From contig NZ_JAJHUO010000017.1 in assembly GCF_020859565.1 (NCBI RefSeq), forward strand, positions 124,001-188,000: a DNA stretch of 64,000 nucleotides, read 5' to 3'. Numbering within the stretch: the stretch's first letter is position 1; every line of letters starts with the position of its first letter. Origin of the DNA: Saccharothrix luteola (GTDB lineage Bacteria > Actinomycetota > Actinomycetes > Mycobacteriales > Pseudonocardiaceae). Below, one piece after another: positions 44,557 to 51,993 of this stretch. A program made the position numbers and the translations under genes. The notes below the pieces were generated by a model, which did no database searches, had not been told where the DNA came from, and worked only from the letters and a program-made list of their open reading frames with translations.

Positions 44557-45402
44557 GTGAGCACTGCGCCGCGACTCCTCGCCACCAGCGACCTGCACGT
44601 GACGTACCAGCAGAACCGCCACTTCGTCGAGGCCATCCGGCCGCACTCGCCGGACGACTGGCTGATCGTCGCGGGTGACGTGGCGGAGAAGTTCGACGAC
44701 GTCGAGTGGGCGTTGAGCGTGCTGCGCGGCCGGTTCGCCAAGGTGGTCTGGTCGCCGGGCAACCACGAGCTGTGGACCACGAAGGACGACCCGGCGCAGT
44801 CCCGCGGCGAGGTGCGCTACAAGCAGTTGGTCGAGCTGTGCCGCAGCATCGACGTGCTCACCCCCGACGACGAGTTCGCGGTGTTCGAGGGCGTCGGCGG
44901 GCCGGTGGCGGTGGCGCCGCTGTTCACGCTCTACGACTACACCTTCCGCCCGGCGGGCACGACGGACAAGGCGTCCGCGCTGGCCGCGGCGCAGGAGGCC
45001 GGGGTGATCTGCACCGACGAGTACTTCCTGCACCCCGACCCGTACCCGAGCCGCGAGGCGTGGTGCGCGGCGCGGATCGAGGAGAGCGAGCGGCGGTTGC
45101 GCGCCGTGGACAGCTCGTTGCGCACCGTGCTGATCAACCACTGGCCGCTCGTGCGCGATCCCACGTTCGTGCTGCGGTACCCCGAATTCGCCTTGTGGTG
45201 CGGCAGCGAGCGGACCGCGGACTGGCACTTGAGGTTCCGCGCGGCGGTGATGGTCTACGGGCACCTGCACATCCCGCGCACGATCCGCAAGGACGGCGTC
45301 CGCTTCGACGAGGTGTCGCTCGGTTACCCGCGGGAGTGGCAGCCGCGCGGCTGGACCGCCGCGCCGCTGCTGGACGTGCTGCGCGAGGGGGACGCACGGT
45401 GA
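44557..45402 (+). CDS. Metallophosphoesterase
   Basis: A 281-residue calcineurin-type phosphoesterase. Metal-binding motifs appear in order: LLATSDLHVTY, VAGDVAE, SPGNHELW, the histidine in TVLINHWPL, and VYGHLHIPR. The family cleaves phosphate esters using two metal ions; the substrate is unknown. The GTG start lies about 160 bp after the transposase-domain gene read the other way. Its stop overlaps the start of a phosphopantetheinyl transferase gene (GTGA), a pairing I recall from other actinobacteria. Confidence 0.9.
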   Translation: MSTAPRLLATSDLHVTYQQNRHFVEAIRPHSPDDWLIVAGDVAEKFDDVEWALSVLRGRFAKVVWSPGNHELWTTKDDPAQSRGEVRYKQLVELCRSIDVLTPDDEFAVFEGVGGPVAVAPLFTLYDYTFRPAGTTDKASALAAAQEAGVICTDEYFLHPDPYPSREAWCAARIEESERRLRAVDSSLRTVLINHWPLVRDPTFVLRYPEFALWCGSERTADWHLRFRAAVMVYGHLHIPRTIRKDGVRFDEVSLGYPREWQPRGWTAAPLLDVLREGDAR

Positions 45403-46058
45403 TCACGGACCTGCTGCCGCCGCCGGTGTCGGCGTTCGACGCGTTCGACGACCCCGACGGGGTGGTGTTGTTCCCCGAAGAGGAGGAGCACGTCGCCCGG
45501 GCGGTGGAGAAGAGGCGCAGGGAGTTCACCACGGGCCGGCACTGCGCGCGCACGGCGCTGGCCGCCCTCGGGTTCCCACCCGCGCCGCTGCTGCCCGGTC
45601 CGAAGCGCGAGCCGACGTGGCCGGAAGGCGTGGTCGGCAGCATCACGCACTGCAAGGGCTACCGGGCGGCGGCCGTCGGCCGAACGTCCGAGGTGTGGAC
45701 GATCGGGATCGACGCCGAGCCGAACGAGCCCACGCCGGACGGTGTGCTGGAGGCCGTCGCGGTGCCGGGTGAGCTGGCCCGGATGGGTGAGCTGCGGGCC
45801 TCGGGCGACAAGGTGGCGTGGGACCGGCTGCTGTTCAGCGCGAAGGAGACCGTCTACAAGGCGTGGTTCCCGCTGGCGCGGACGTGGCTGGGGTTCGAGG
45901 ATGCGGAGGTGACCATCAACCCGGACGACGGCACGTTCACCGCGCGGATCCTCGTCGAGCCGCCCGTGGTGGACGGCGTGGCGCTGGACGGGTTCACCGG
46001 TCGCTGGCTCGCGCGGGAGGGGTTTGTGGTGACCGCGATCGCGGTACCCGCGCGCTGA
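45399..46058 (+). CDS. 4'-phosphopantetheinyl transferase (EntD/Sfp type)
   Basis: A 219-residue enzyme that moves phosphopantetheine from coenzyme A onto carrier proteins of polyketide, peptide or fatty acid synthases. Family motifs are FTTGRHCARTAL, GSITHCKGYRAAAVG, the magnesium-binding GIDAEPNEP, and FSAKETVYKAWFPL. It is translationally coupled to the phosphoesterase gene. It could serve carrier proteins encoded elsewhere; the NIS siderophore operon in this window does not need one. Confidence 0.94.
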   Translation: MITDLLPPPVSAFDAFDDPDGVVLFPEEEEHVARAVEKRRREFTTGRHCARTALAALGFPPAPLLPGPKREPTWPEGVVGSITHCKGYRAAAVGRTSEVWTIGIDAEPNEPTPDGVLEAVAVPGELARMGELRASGDKVAWDRLLFSAKETVYKAWFPLARTWLGFEDAEVTINPDDGTFTARILVEPPVVDGVALDGFTGRWLAREGFVVTAIAVPAR

Positions 46059-46080
46059 TCGGGATCGGGAAGGCGGCGGT

Positions 46081-47559
46081 ATGGGCGACGAGGTCGGGCG
46101 ACAGCAGTTCACCCGCGACGACCGGACGCGGTACCGCACGAAGGTGCGCCGCTGCCTGGACGTGTTCGCCCGGATGCTGGGCGAGTCCAGGTTCGAGTTC
46201 GACCGGCCGACGACCGGGTTGGAGATCGAGCTCAACCTGGTCGACGACGCCGGCGACCCGGCGATGCGCAACGCCGAGGCGCTGGAGGCCATCGCCGACC
46301 CGGATTTCGTCACCGAGCTCGGCCAGTGGAACCTGGAGATCAACGTCGCGCCCCGGCTGCTGACCGGCGGCGGGATCACCGCGTTCGAGGACGTCGTGCG
46401 GGCGTCGTTGAACGAGGCCGAGCACAAGGCGCGCGGCGTCGACGCGCACATGGTGATGATCGGGATCCTGCCGACGTTGCAGCCGAAGCACCTGGCCGTG
46501 GACGCGCTCTCGGGCAACCCGCGGTACACGCTGCTCAACGAGCAGGTGCTGGCCGCGCGGGGCGAGGACCTGCAGATCGCGATCAGCGGGGTCGAGCGGT
46601 TGCAGCTCACCGCGGACTCGATCGTGCCGGAGGCCGCGTGCACCAGCACGCAGTTCCACCTGCAGGTGTCGCCGGAGGACTTCGCGGCGTACTGGAACGC
46701 GGCGCAGGCCATCGCGGGCGTGCAGGTCGCGATCGGGGCCAACTCGCCGTTCCTGCTGGGCAAGGAGCTGTGGCGGGAGACGCGGATCGCGTTGTTCCAG
46801 CAGGCCACGGACACGCGCAGCGACGAGCTGAAGGAGCAGGGCGTCCGGCCGCGGGTGTGGTTCGGGGAGCGGTGGATCACGTCGATCTTCGACCTGTTCG
46901 AGGAGAACGTGCGGTACTTCCCGGCGTTGCTGCCGATCTGCGACGAGGAGGACCCGTTGCAGGTGCTGGAGCGCGGCGACACGCCGTCGTTGGCGGAGCT
47001 GCGGCTGCACAACGGCACGATCTACCGCTGGAACCGGCCGGTGTACGACGTGGTGCGCGACCAGCCGCACCTGCGCGTGGAGAACCGCACGTTGCCCGCC
47101 GGGCCGACCGTGGTCGACATGCTGGCGAACGGCGCGTTCTACTACGGCCTGGTGCGCGTGCTGGCCGAGGAGGAACGGCCGCTGTGGTCGCAGATGTCGT
47201 TCAGCGCGGCGGAGGAGAACTTCACCTCGGGCGCCCGGTCGGGCATCGACGCGCAGGTGTACTGGCCGGGGCTGGGCACGGTGCCGGTGGTGGAGCTGGT
47301 GCTGCGCCGCCTGCTGCCGATGGCGCACGAGGGCTTGGTGCGGATGAAGGTGGACCCGGCCGAGCGCGACCGGCTGCTGGGCGTGATCGAGCAGCGGTGC
47401 CTGACCGGAGTGAACGGGGCGACGTGGCAGGCCCGCGCGTTCCACCGGCAGTACGACCACACGGCGCTGGACCGGCCCGAGGCGCTGCGCCGGATGCTGC
47501 GCTCGTACCGGGACCTGATGCACACCAACGAACCGGTCCACACCTGGCCGGTGCCCTGA
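46081..47559 (+). CDS. GCS2-family glutamate-cysteine ligase-like carboxylate-amine ligase
   Basis: A 492-residue ATP-grasp-like ligase of the GCS2 family. Seen are TGLEIELNLVDDAGDP with the metal-binding glutamates, LGQWNLEINVAPRLL, TSTQFHLQVSPEDFAAYWN, GANSPFLLGKELWRETRI, and RPVYDVVRDQPHLRVENRTLPAGPT. Members include EgtA of ergothioneine synthesis and the actinobacterial enzymes of unknown substrate; I see no egtB-E genes near, so no symbol is given. It begins 22 bp after the phosphopantetheinyl transferase gene and may share its transcript. Confidence 0.9.
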   Translation: MGDEVGRQQFTRDDRTRYRTKVRRCLDVFARMLGESRFEFDRPTTGLEIELNLVDDAGDPAMRNAEALEAIADPDFVTELGQWNLEINVAPRLLTGGGITAFEDVVRASLNEAEHKARGVDAHMVMIGILPTLQPKHLAVDALSGNPRYTLLNEQVLAARGEDLQIAISGVERLQLTADSIVPEAACTSTQFHLQVSPEDFAAYWNAAQAIAGVQVAIGANSPFLLGKELWRETRIALFQQATDTRSDELKEQGVRPRVWFGERWITSIFDLFEENVRYFPALLPICDEEDPLQVLERGDTPSLAELRLHNGTIYRWNRPVYDVVRDQPHLRVENRTLPAGPTVVDMLANGAFYYGLVRVLAEEERPLWSQMSFSAAEENFTSGARSGIDAQVYWPGLGTVPVVELVLRRLLPMAHEGLVRMKVDPAERDRLLGVIEQRCLTGVNGATWQARAFHRQYDHTALDRPEALRRMLRSYRDLMHTNEPVHTWPVP

Positions 47560-47596
47560 GCCCGGGATTTGTCGGACCCCGCCGGTAGAATGAGAA

Positions 47597-47624
47597 CAGG
47601 GGTCCCCTCGGGCGAGGACCCCTG
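47597..47624. terminator. Strong hairpin between convergent genes
   Basis: CAGGGGTC (47597-47604) pairs with GACCCCTG (47617-47624), extended inward by CTCG/CGAG around a GG loop. It lies 38 bp after the ligase gene and ends 10 bp before the stop of the convergent Sel1-repeat gene, so it can end both transcripts. Confidence 0.8.
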
Positions 47625-47633
47625 CGAAGCGTT

Positions 47634-48866
47634 CTAGCCGAGTGCTCCGAGCGCTTTCACGGCGTCGGACTGCCGGGCCTCGACGGCGCGGTTCCACCAC
47701 AGCTCGCCCTCCGCGCTCCCCTTGTGCAGGGCGGAGAGGCTGAACATGGCGTCCGAGTGGCCTTGCTCGGCGGCGCGGCGGAACCAGGTCTCCGCCTGCT
47801 CCGACGGCGGCTTGATCCGGCTGCCCGGACGACGGGCCGCGGCACGGGTCTCGGCGCTCCCCGACCGCGTCAGCAGCATCCCCAGCTCGTACATCGCCCG
47901 GGTGTCACCCGCCTCCGCCGCACGGCGGAAGCAGCGCTCGGCGCCGTCGAGGTCGTCGCGCCGCCGGGCCAGCACGCCGAGGACGACGAGCACCCGGTGC
48001 GCGGCCCCCCGTTCCAGCCGGTCGAGCGCCGAGGGCTCCAACGGCGGCAGCGCGTCCCACAGGTCGTGGTCCACCTCGCCCGACGCCCGCTCCAGCAGGC
48101 GTTCGGCCTCGGCGGTCTCGTCCCGGTGCACCAGCAGCAGAGCGAGGTCGGCCAGGGCGGACGCGCGACCGGCGGACGCCGCTCTCCGGTACCACTCCTC
48201 GGCCTCCGCCACCCTGCCCAGGGCCACCAGCACCGAGCCGAGTTGGCCCATCGCGTCGACGTCACCGGCCTCGGCGGCACGGCGGTGCCAGGTCTCCGCG
48301 CCGGCCACGTCACCGCGCCCGGCCAGCAGCTCGCCGAGTTCCACCAGGAAGAACGGCTCGCCGGTCGCCTCGACGGCCCGGCGCAACCACCGCTCCGCCT
48401 CGTCGGTCTCACCCCTGGCCCGCAGCCGGGTGCTGATCACCGCGAGCGCCCGCGGGTCGCCCGACTCGGCGGCACGGCGGTACCACGCGTCGTCGTCGCC
48501 GGAGCGGCCCGTCGACGAGAGCAGGTCGGCCAGCGCGGTCATCGCCTCCTGGTCGCCGCGGTCGGCGGCTTCCCGGTACCAGTGCTCGGCGTCGTCCAGC
48601 CGGTCGTCCTGCCTGGCGAGACGGGCCAAGCTGTGCATCGCGGTCGTGTCGCCCAGCTCGGCGGCGCGGGCGTACCAGCGCGAGGCTTCGGCGAGCGCGC
48701 CGCGTTCCTCGCGGATCATCGCGAGCAGGTTCATCCCGTCGACGTCACCGCGATCGGCGGCGGCGCGGTACCAGACCTCCGCCGCCGCCACGTCACCGCC
48801 GCGCGCCGCGGCCACCCCGAAGCCGACCACGGCCGCCGTGTCGGCGTCGCCCGTCTTCTCGCGCAC
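47634..48866 (-). CDS. Sel1/TPR-like repeat protein
   Basis: A 410-residue soluble protein made of about ten 36-residue helical repeats with the pattern AExWYRRAAExGDxxAMxxLAxLLxxRG, for example YRAAADRGDVDGMNLLAMI and WYREAADRGDQEAMTALADLL. Sel1-like repeats mediate protein contacts; there is no signal peptide or enzymatic domain. A short basic break (AAARRPGSRIKPPSEQ) interrupts the last repeats. The GTG start gives a clean beginning (MREKTGDADTAAVVGF). Its partner is unknown. Confidence 0.85.
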   Translation of the reverse strand: MREKTGDADTAAVVGFGVAAARGGDVAAAEVWYRAAADRGDVDGMNLLAMIREERGALAEASRWYARAAELGDTTAMHSLARLARQDDRLDDAEHWYREAADRGDQEAMTALADLLSSTGRSGDDDAWYRRAAESGDPRALAVISTRLRARGETDEAERWLRRAVEATGEPFFLVELGELLAGRGDVAGAETWHRRAAEAGDVDAMGQLGSVLVALGRVAEAEEWYRRAASAGRASALADLALLLVHRDETAEAERLLERASGEVDHDLWDALPPLEPSALDRLERGAAHRVLVVLGVLARRRDDLDGAERCFRRAAEAGDTRAMYELGMLLTRSGSAETRAAARRPGSRIKPPSEQAETWFRRAAEQGHSDAMFSLSALHKGSAEGELWWNRAVEARQSDAVKALGALG

Positions 48867-48985
48867 GTGTCCCCCTTTGGCGTCGCCCCACCACCGATGC
48901 TCCCAGACCGCGAGGCCCCATGCCGCCGAAGATCCCCCGACCGCCGCCGAGCCGGGGGCTTCCGGCGTCGGCGGCGGTGCACCGG

Positions 48986-50416
48986 TCAGCTCGTCGGGAA
49001 GTTGTCCGGGGTCCTCATGCGGTCACGGATCCAGGCGCCCGCGGGCTTGAGCACACCCGTGCCGGTGAACGTGGAGCCGGCGCACGTGCCCTCCTTGAAC
49101 ACCGCGCCCGAGCGGAAGTCGTCGGAGAAGTTCCAGTTCGTCCAGCCGATCTTGTTGGCGGCCAGGAAGTCCAGGTACTTCTGGCTGTACGCGAAGTCGT
49201 TGCCCCCGTCGCCGGTGTAGGTCTGGGTGCCGAACTCGGTCACGAAGATCGGCAGCCGCGCCGCCGCCCGCTGCAACGCGGCGAAGTACTCGTCCTGGTG
49301 CGACGCCGCGTAGAAGTGGAACGTGTACATGAAGTTCGTGGCGTTGATGGGATTGGCGATGATGTCCTGCTCGCTGCGCCCGTCGGAGATGCCGAGCGAG
49401 CCCCAGCCGTGGGTGCCGACGAACACCACGCCGTCGGGGTCCTGCGCCCTGATCACCGGGATCATCTGCTCGGCGTAGGACTTGATCCCCGCCCACGACA
49501 CGTTGTTCGGCTCGTTCGCGATGTCGTAGATGATGTTGGTCTTGTCCCGGTGCCGCTGCGCGACCTCGGTGAAGAACGTGCGGGCCAGGGAGATGTTCGC
49601 GTTCGGGTCGCCCGGGTCGAGCTGGTGCCAGTCGACCAGCGCGTACAGGCCGCGCCGCGTCGCCTCCTCGATGTAGCCGTGCACCATGTCGGTGAACTTG
49701 CGCGGGTTCGTCTCGTACCCGCCCTCCTGCACGTACAGCGAGATCCGCAGGACGTCCGCGCCCCAGTCGCTCGCCAGCGCGTCCAGCGAGGCGGCCTTGA
49801 CGCACTGCGAGTACCACTGGATGCCGTGCGTGCTCATTCCGCGCAACTGGATCGCGTGCCCGTGCTGGTTGCACAGCTTCACGCCGCACACCCGCAGCTG
49901 CCCGTTGACGTCCGCGGGCCGGCCGGCGCCGGTCGTGCCGGTGTCGACGGTGAGCCGGTCGAGGTTCGGCCCGCCGTTGGCCGTGGTCGCGGTGACGCGC
50001 ACGCGGTTCGCGCCGGCGACCAGCTGCGCGGTCGCGGAGCCCGTGCCCCAGCTGGACCACGCGCCGGTGCCGGGGAACGCCACGCTCACGCCGGCCGAGC
50101 CGTTGACCGCGACGCTCACCGGCCGGTTGGCGGTGGTGCCGTTGGCGTAACGGAAGGACAGGGTCGCGGGGCCGGCGGTCGCGGCGGTCACGGTGAACTC
50201 GACGTACGCGCCGGACTCGTTGTCGTAGTTGACGAACCCGCTGCCGGTGTAGCCCGCGTGGTTGGACTCGACCAGGCCGTCGGAGATCGTCGCGCTCTCC
50301 GCCTGGTGCTCGGTGACGGCCGTCGTGCCGGGGTCGTCCGCCGAGGCCGTCGGCACGGACAGGACCGCCGCGACGAGCGGCGCCAAGAGGATCGTTACGG
50401 GCCATCGGGGTGTCAC
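48986..50416 (-). CDS. Secreted GH5 cellulase-like enzyme with N-terminal CBM35-like module
   Basis: A 476-residue secreted glycoside hydrolase. GTG 50416 has GGGAGG six bases upstream and opens a signal peptide (VTPRWPVTILLAPLVAAVLS, cleaved after TASA). Residues about 40-165 are a carbohydrate-binding module of CBM35 type (AESATISDGLVESNHAGYTG, GFVNYDNESGAYVEFTV). The GH5 domain follows: LRGMSTHGIQWY, DVLRISLYVQEGGY, acid/base glutamate in IIYDIANEPNNVSW, and nucleophile in IFVTEFGTQTYTG. It is likely an endo-glucanase. A palindrome 48 bp upstream may regulate it. Confidence 0.93.
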   Translation of the reverse strand: MTPRWPVTILLAPLVAAVLSVPTASADDPGTTAVTEHQAESATISDGLVESNHAGYTGSGFVNYDNESGAYVEFTVTAATAGPATLSFRYANGTTANRPVSVAVNGSAGVSVAFPGTGAWSSWGTGSATAQLVAGANRVRVTATTANGGPNLDRLTVDTGTTGAGRPADVNGQLRVCGVKLCNQHGHAIQLRGMSTHGIQWYSQCVKAASLDALASDWGADVLRISLYVQEGGYETNPRKFTDMVHGYIEEATRRGLYALVDWHQLDPGDPNANISLARTFFTEVAQRHRDKTNIIYDIANEPNNVSWAGIKSYAEQMIPVIRAQDPDGVVFVGTHGWGSLGISDGRSEQDIIANPINATNFMYTFHFYAASHQDEYFAALQRAAARLPIFVTEFGTQTYTGDGGNDFAYSQKYLDFLAANKIGWTNWNFSDDFRSGAVFKEGTCAGSTFTGTGVLKPAGAWIRDRMRTPDNFPTS

Positions 50417-50463
50417 AGGGCGCCTCCCACGTTGCAGGGTGAACACGGTGGCGGCGGTTCAGT

Positions 50464-50478
50464 TAGGAAACTTTCCTA
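50464..50478. promoter_or_regulatory. Candidate operator of the GH5 gene
   Basis: TAGGAAACTTTCCTA is a perfect 7-bp inverted repeat around one base, 48 bp before the GH5 start on the minus strand, in a short AT-richer stretch. Palindromes of this AGGAAA/TTTCCT form are, as I recall, common before secreted hydrolase genes in actinobacteria. It differs from the CebR box of the LPMO gene, so the two enzymes probably answer to different regulators. Confidence 0.65.
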
Positions 50479-50549
50479 TCTGTTGGGTGGGATCACAGCA
50501 CCCCGGGACACCCGCTGTCAACGGTTCGGGAAGCCGCGCGAAGGCCGGT

Positions 50550-50948
50550 TCAGGACACCGGGGCCGGGCTCGCGGCGCGGCGGGCGCGCAGGTGGGTGCT
50601 CGCGCTCCACGCCGACACCAGGCCGGGCAGCAGCACGTGCCACGGCAGACGGGCCAGCACGTCGCGGCGCACGGTCAGCACGATCCGACCGGACGCGCCG
50701 CCGTCCAACCACACCACTCGCAGCGGCACGTCGACCGCCACGTCCTCGACGGTGGCGAGCGACACCAGGCACGACGGCAGCGCCACGCGGTGGACGCACG
50801 ACTCGGCGGTGAAGCCGTCGGCGCGCAGCACCTCGTGCCGCACGAACAGGGACCGCACGGCGGCGACCAGGCGTCGTTCACCCAGACCCGCCCGCACCTG
50901 GATGGTCATGGACTCGTACCCGGCGGTCACGACAGGCCGTGTGGACAC
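50550..50948 (-). CDS. Hypothetical protein behind an iron box
   Basis: A 132-residue protein of unknown function: VSTRPVVTAGYESMTIQVRAGL, then LVAAVRSLFVRHEVLRADG, VSLATVEDVAVDVPLRVVWLDGG, and a weakly hydrophobic stretch LARLPWHVLLPGLVSAWSAS with a basic tail. It may be membrane-associated at the end. The GTG has GGGAAGG six bases upstream. An iron-box-like palindrome ends 17 bp before the start, so it is probably made under iron starvation. No family recognised. Confidence 0.65.
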   Translation of the reverse strand: MSTRPVVTAGYESMTIQVRAGLGERRLVAAVRSLFVRHEVLRADGFTAESCVHRVALPSCLVSLATVEDVAVDVPLRVVWLDGGASGRIVLTVRRDVLARLPWHVLLPGLVSAWSASTHLRARRAASPAPVS

Positions 50949-50965
50949 TCAGTGCCTTCCCTCGG

Positions 50966-50984
50966 TTAGGTCACCCTAACTTAG
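50966..50984. promoter_or_regulatory. Second iron-box-like palindrome
   Basis: TTAGGTCACCCTAACTTAG matches the DtxR/IdeR consensus TTAGGTTAGGCTAACCTAA at 14 of 19 positions. It sits in the 38-bp gap between two minus-strand genes, just before the hypothetical gene starting at 50948 and three bases past the stop of the gene upstream. It suggests that the small gene has its own iron-repressed promoter. Confidence 0.75.
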
Positions 50985-50986
50985 CA

Positions 50987-51394
50987 CTAGTACTCGTCGC
51001 CGCCGAAGAACGTTTCCTCCAGCCGGTCCGCCGTGCCCGCCAGCAGCGCCAGCGGCTCGGTGAACTCGTGGATGTCCAGGTCCGACAACGGCAACGAGTG
51101 CCGCAGCACGACGTGCTCCCCCATGATCGCCGCGCCGCACGCGATGGTCGAGTTGCCGACCTCGGCGAGGAACGCGTGCAGGTCGACGCTCGACGCCAGC
51201 CCGATCGGCGACGCGATCTGCACCCACTCGTGCAGCTTGTCGAGCACTTCGCGGACCAGGATGACCACCTGGGTCCGCTCGTCGTCCTCGTCGTACTGCT
51301 CGAAGTTGAACAGGATCCGGATCTCGTCCTCGTTCTCCGCGATCACGTCGTAGGTGTCGTGCACGTATGCGGCGAGGTCGCCCCAAGTGGCCAT
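50987..51394 (-). CDS. YbjN-like acidic hypothetical protein
   Basis: A 135-residue acidic protein with alternating strands and helices: YDVIAENEDEIRILFNFEQYDEDD, TQVVILVREVLDKLHEWVQIASPIG, GNSTIACGAAIMGEHVVLRHSLPL, and a final helix PLALLAGTADRLEETFFG. The plan is that of YbjN or type III chaperone-like folds, which bind other proteins. ATG start; it follows the TetR gene by four bases and may share a transcript with it. No precise function. Confidence 0.7.
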   Translation of the reverse strand: MATWGDLAAYVHDTYDVIAENEDEIRILFNFEQYDEDDERTQVVILVREVLDKLHEWVQIASPIGLASSVDLHAFLAEVGNSTIACGAAIMGEHVVLRHSLPLSDLDIHEFTEPLALLAGTADRLEETFFGGDEY

Positions 51395-51398
51395 GCGA

Positions 51399-51947
51399 TC
51401 ACCCTACGGGCGCGACCGCCGCCCACACCGCATCCCCGACCAGATCCGACGCCTGGGCCAGGTCGAGCACGCCCATCAGGTGCCGCCGGGCGCACTCGTG
51501 CGCGGGACCCATCACCACGGCGTCCAACGCCCACAACGGGATCTCGCGCAACTCGCCCGCCGCCATGCGTGCCGCGAACCAGCGCGCGACCGGCTCGAAC
51601 ACGTCCGCTTTGACGGCGGGATCGGCGGTCGACGGCGCGGCGTAGAGGAACCGCGCCCGGCCGGGGTGCTCGGTGACCCACGCGAGGTACCGCGCCACCA
51701 CCGCCCGCACGGCCTTCTCCGCGTCGCCGCCGTCCAGCGCGGGCGCCACCGCCGCCACGCAGTGCGCGAAGCTCTCCCCGTACAGCACGGTGAACAGGCC
51801 CGCCCGGCTGCCGAAGTGGTGGTACACGCTGCCGTTGGACACCCCGGAACGGGCGGTCAGCGCGCTGATCGTGACCGCGTCGAGCCCTCCCTCGTCGACC
51901 AGCGCGAGGGCCGCGTCGAGCACTGCCCGCTGACCAGTCGATCTCAC
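51399..51947 (-). CDS. TetR-family regulator, likely of the adjacent fadD
   Basis: A 182-residue repressor. The N-terminal helix-turn-helix is AVLDAALALVDEGGLDAVTISALTARSGVSNGSVYHHFGSRAGLF; the rest is the ligand-binding helical part. The GTG 51947 start lies six bases from a TAGAG-N5-CTCTA palindrome that also lies in the promoter of the divergent acyl-CoA synthetase gene, so it likely represses that gene and itself, with acyl-CoA or a fatty acid as natural effector by analogy with FadR/PsrA types. Confidence 0.88.
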   Translation of the reverse strand: MRSTGQRAVLDAALALVDEGGLDAVTISALTARSGVSNGSVYHHFGSRAGLFTVLYGESFAHCVAAVAPALDGGDAEKAVRAVVARYLAWVTEHPGRARFLYAAPSTADPAVKADVFEPVARWFAARMAAGELREIPLWALDAVVMGPAHECARRHLMGVLDLAQASDLVGDAVWAAVAPVG

Positions 51948-51952
51948 GGGGT

Positions 51953-51967
51953 TAGAGTACCGCTCTA
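51953..51967. promoter_or_regulatory. Shared operator between tetR and fadD-like gene
   Basis: TAGAG-TACCG-CTCTA is a perfect 5-bp inverted repeat, overlapped by CTCTAGAG at 51963-51970. It fills much of the 46-bp gap between the divergent genes, so the bound TetR protein would block both promoters. Confidence 0.65.
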
Positions 51968-51993
51968 GAGCGTCGCTCCCCCTGGAGGTCACC

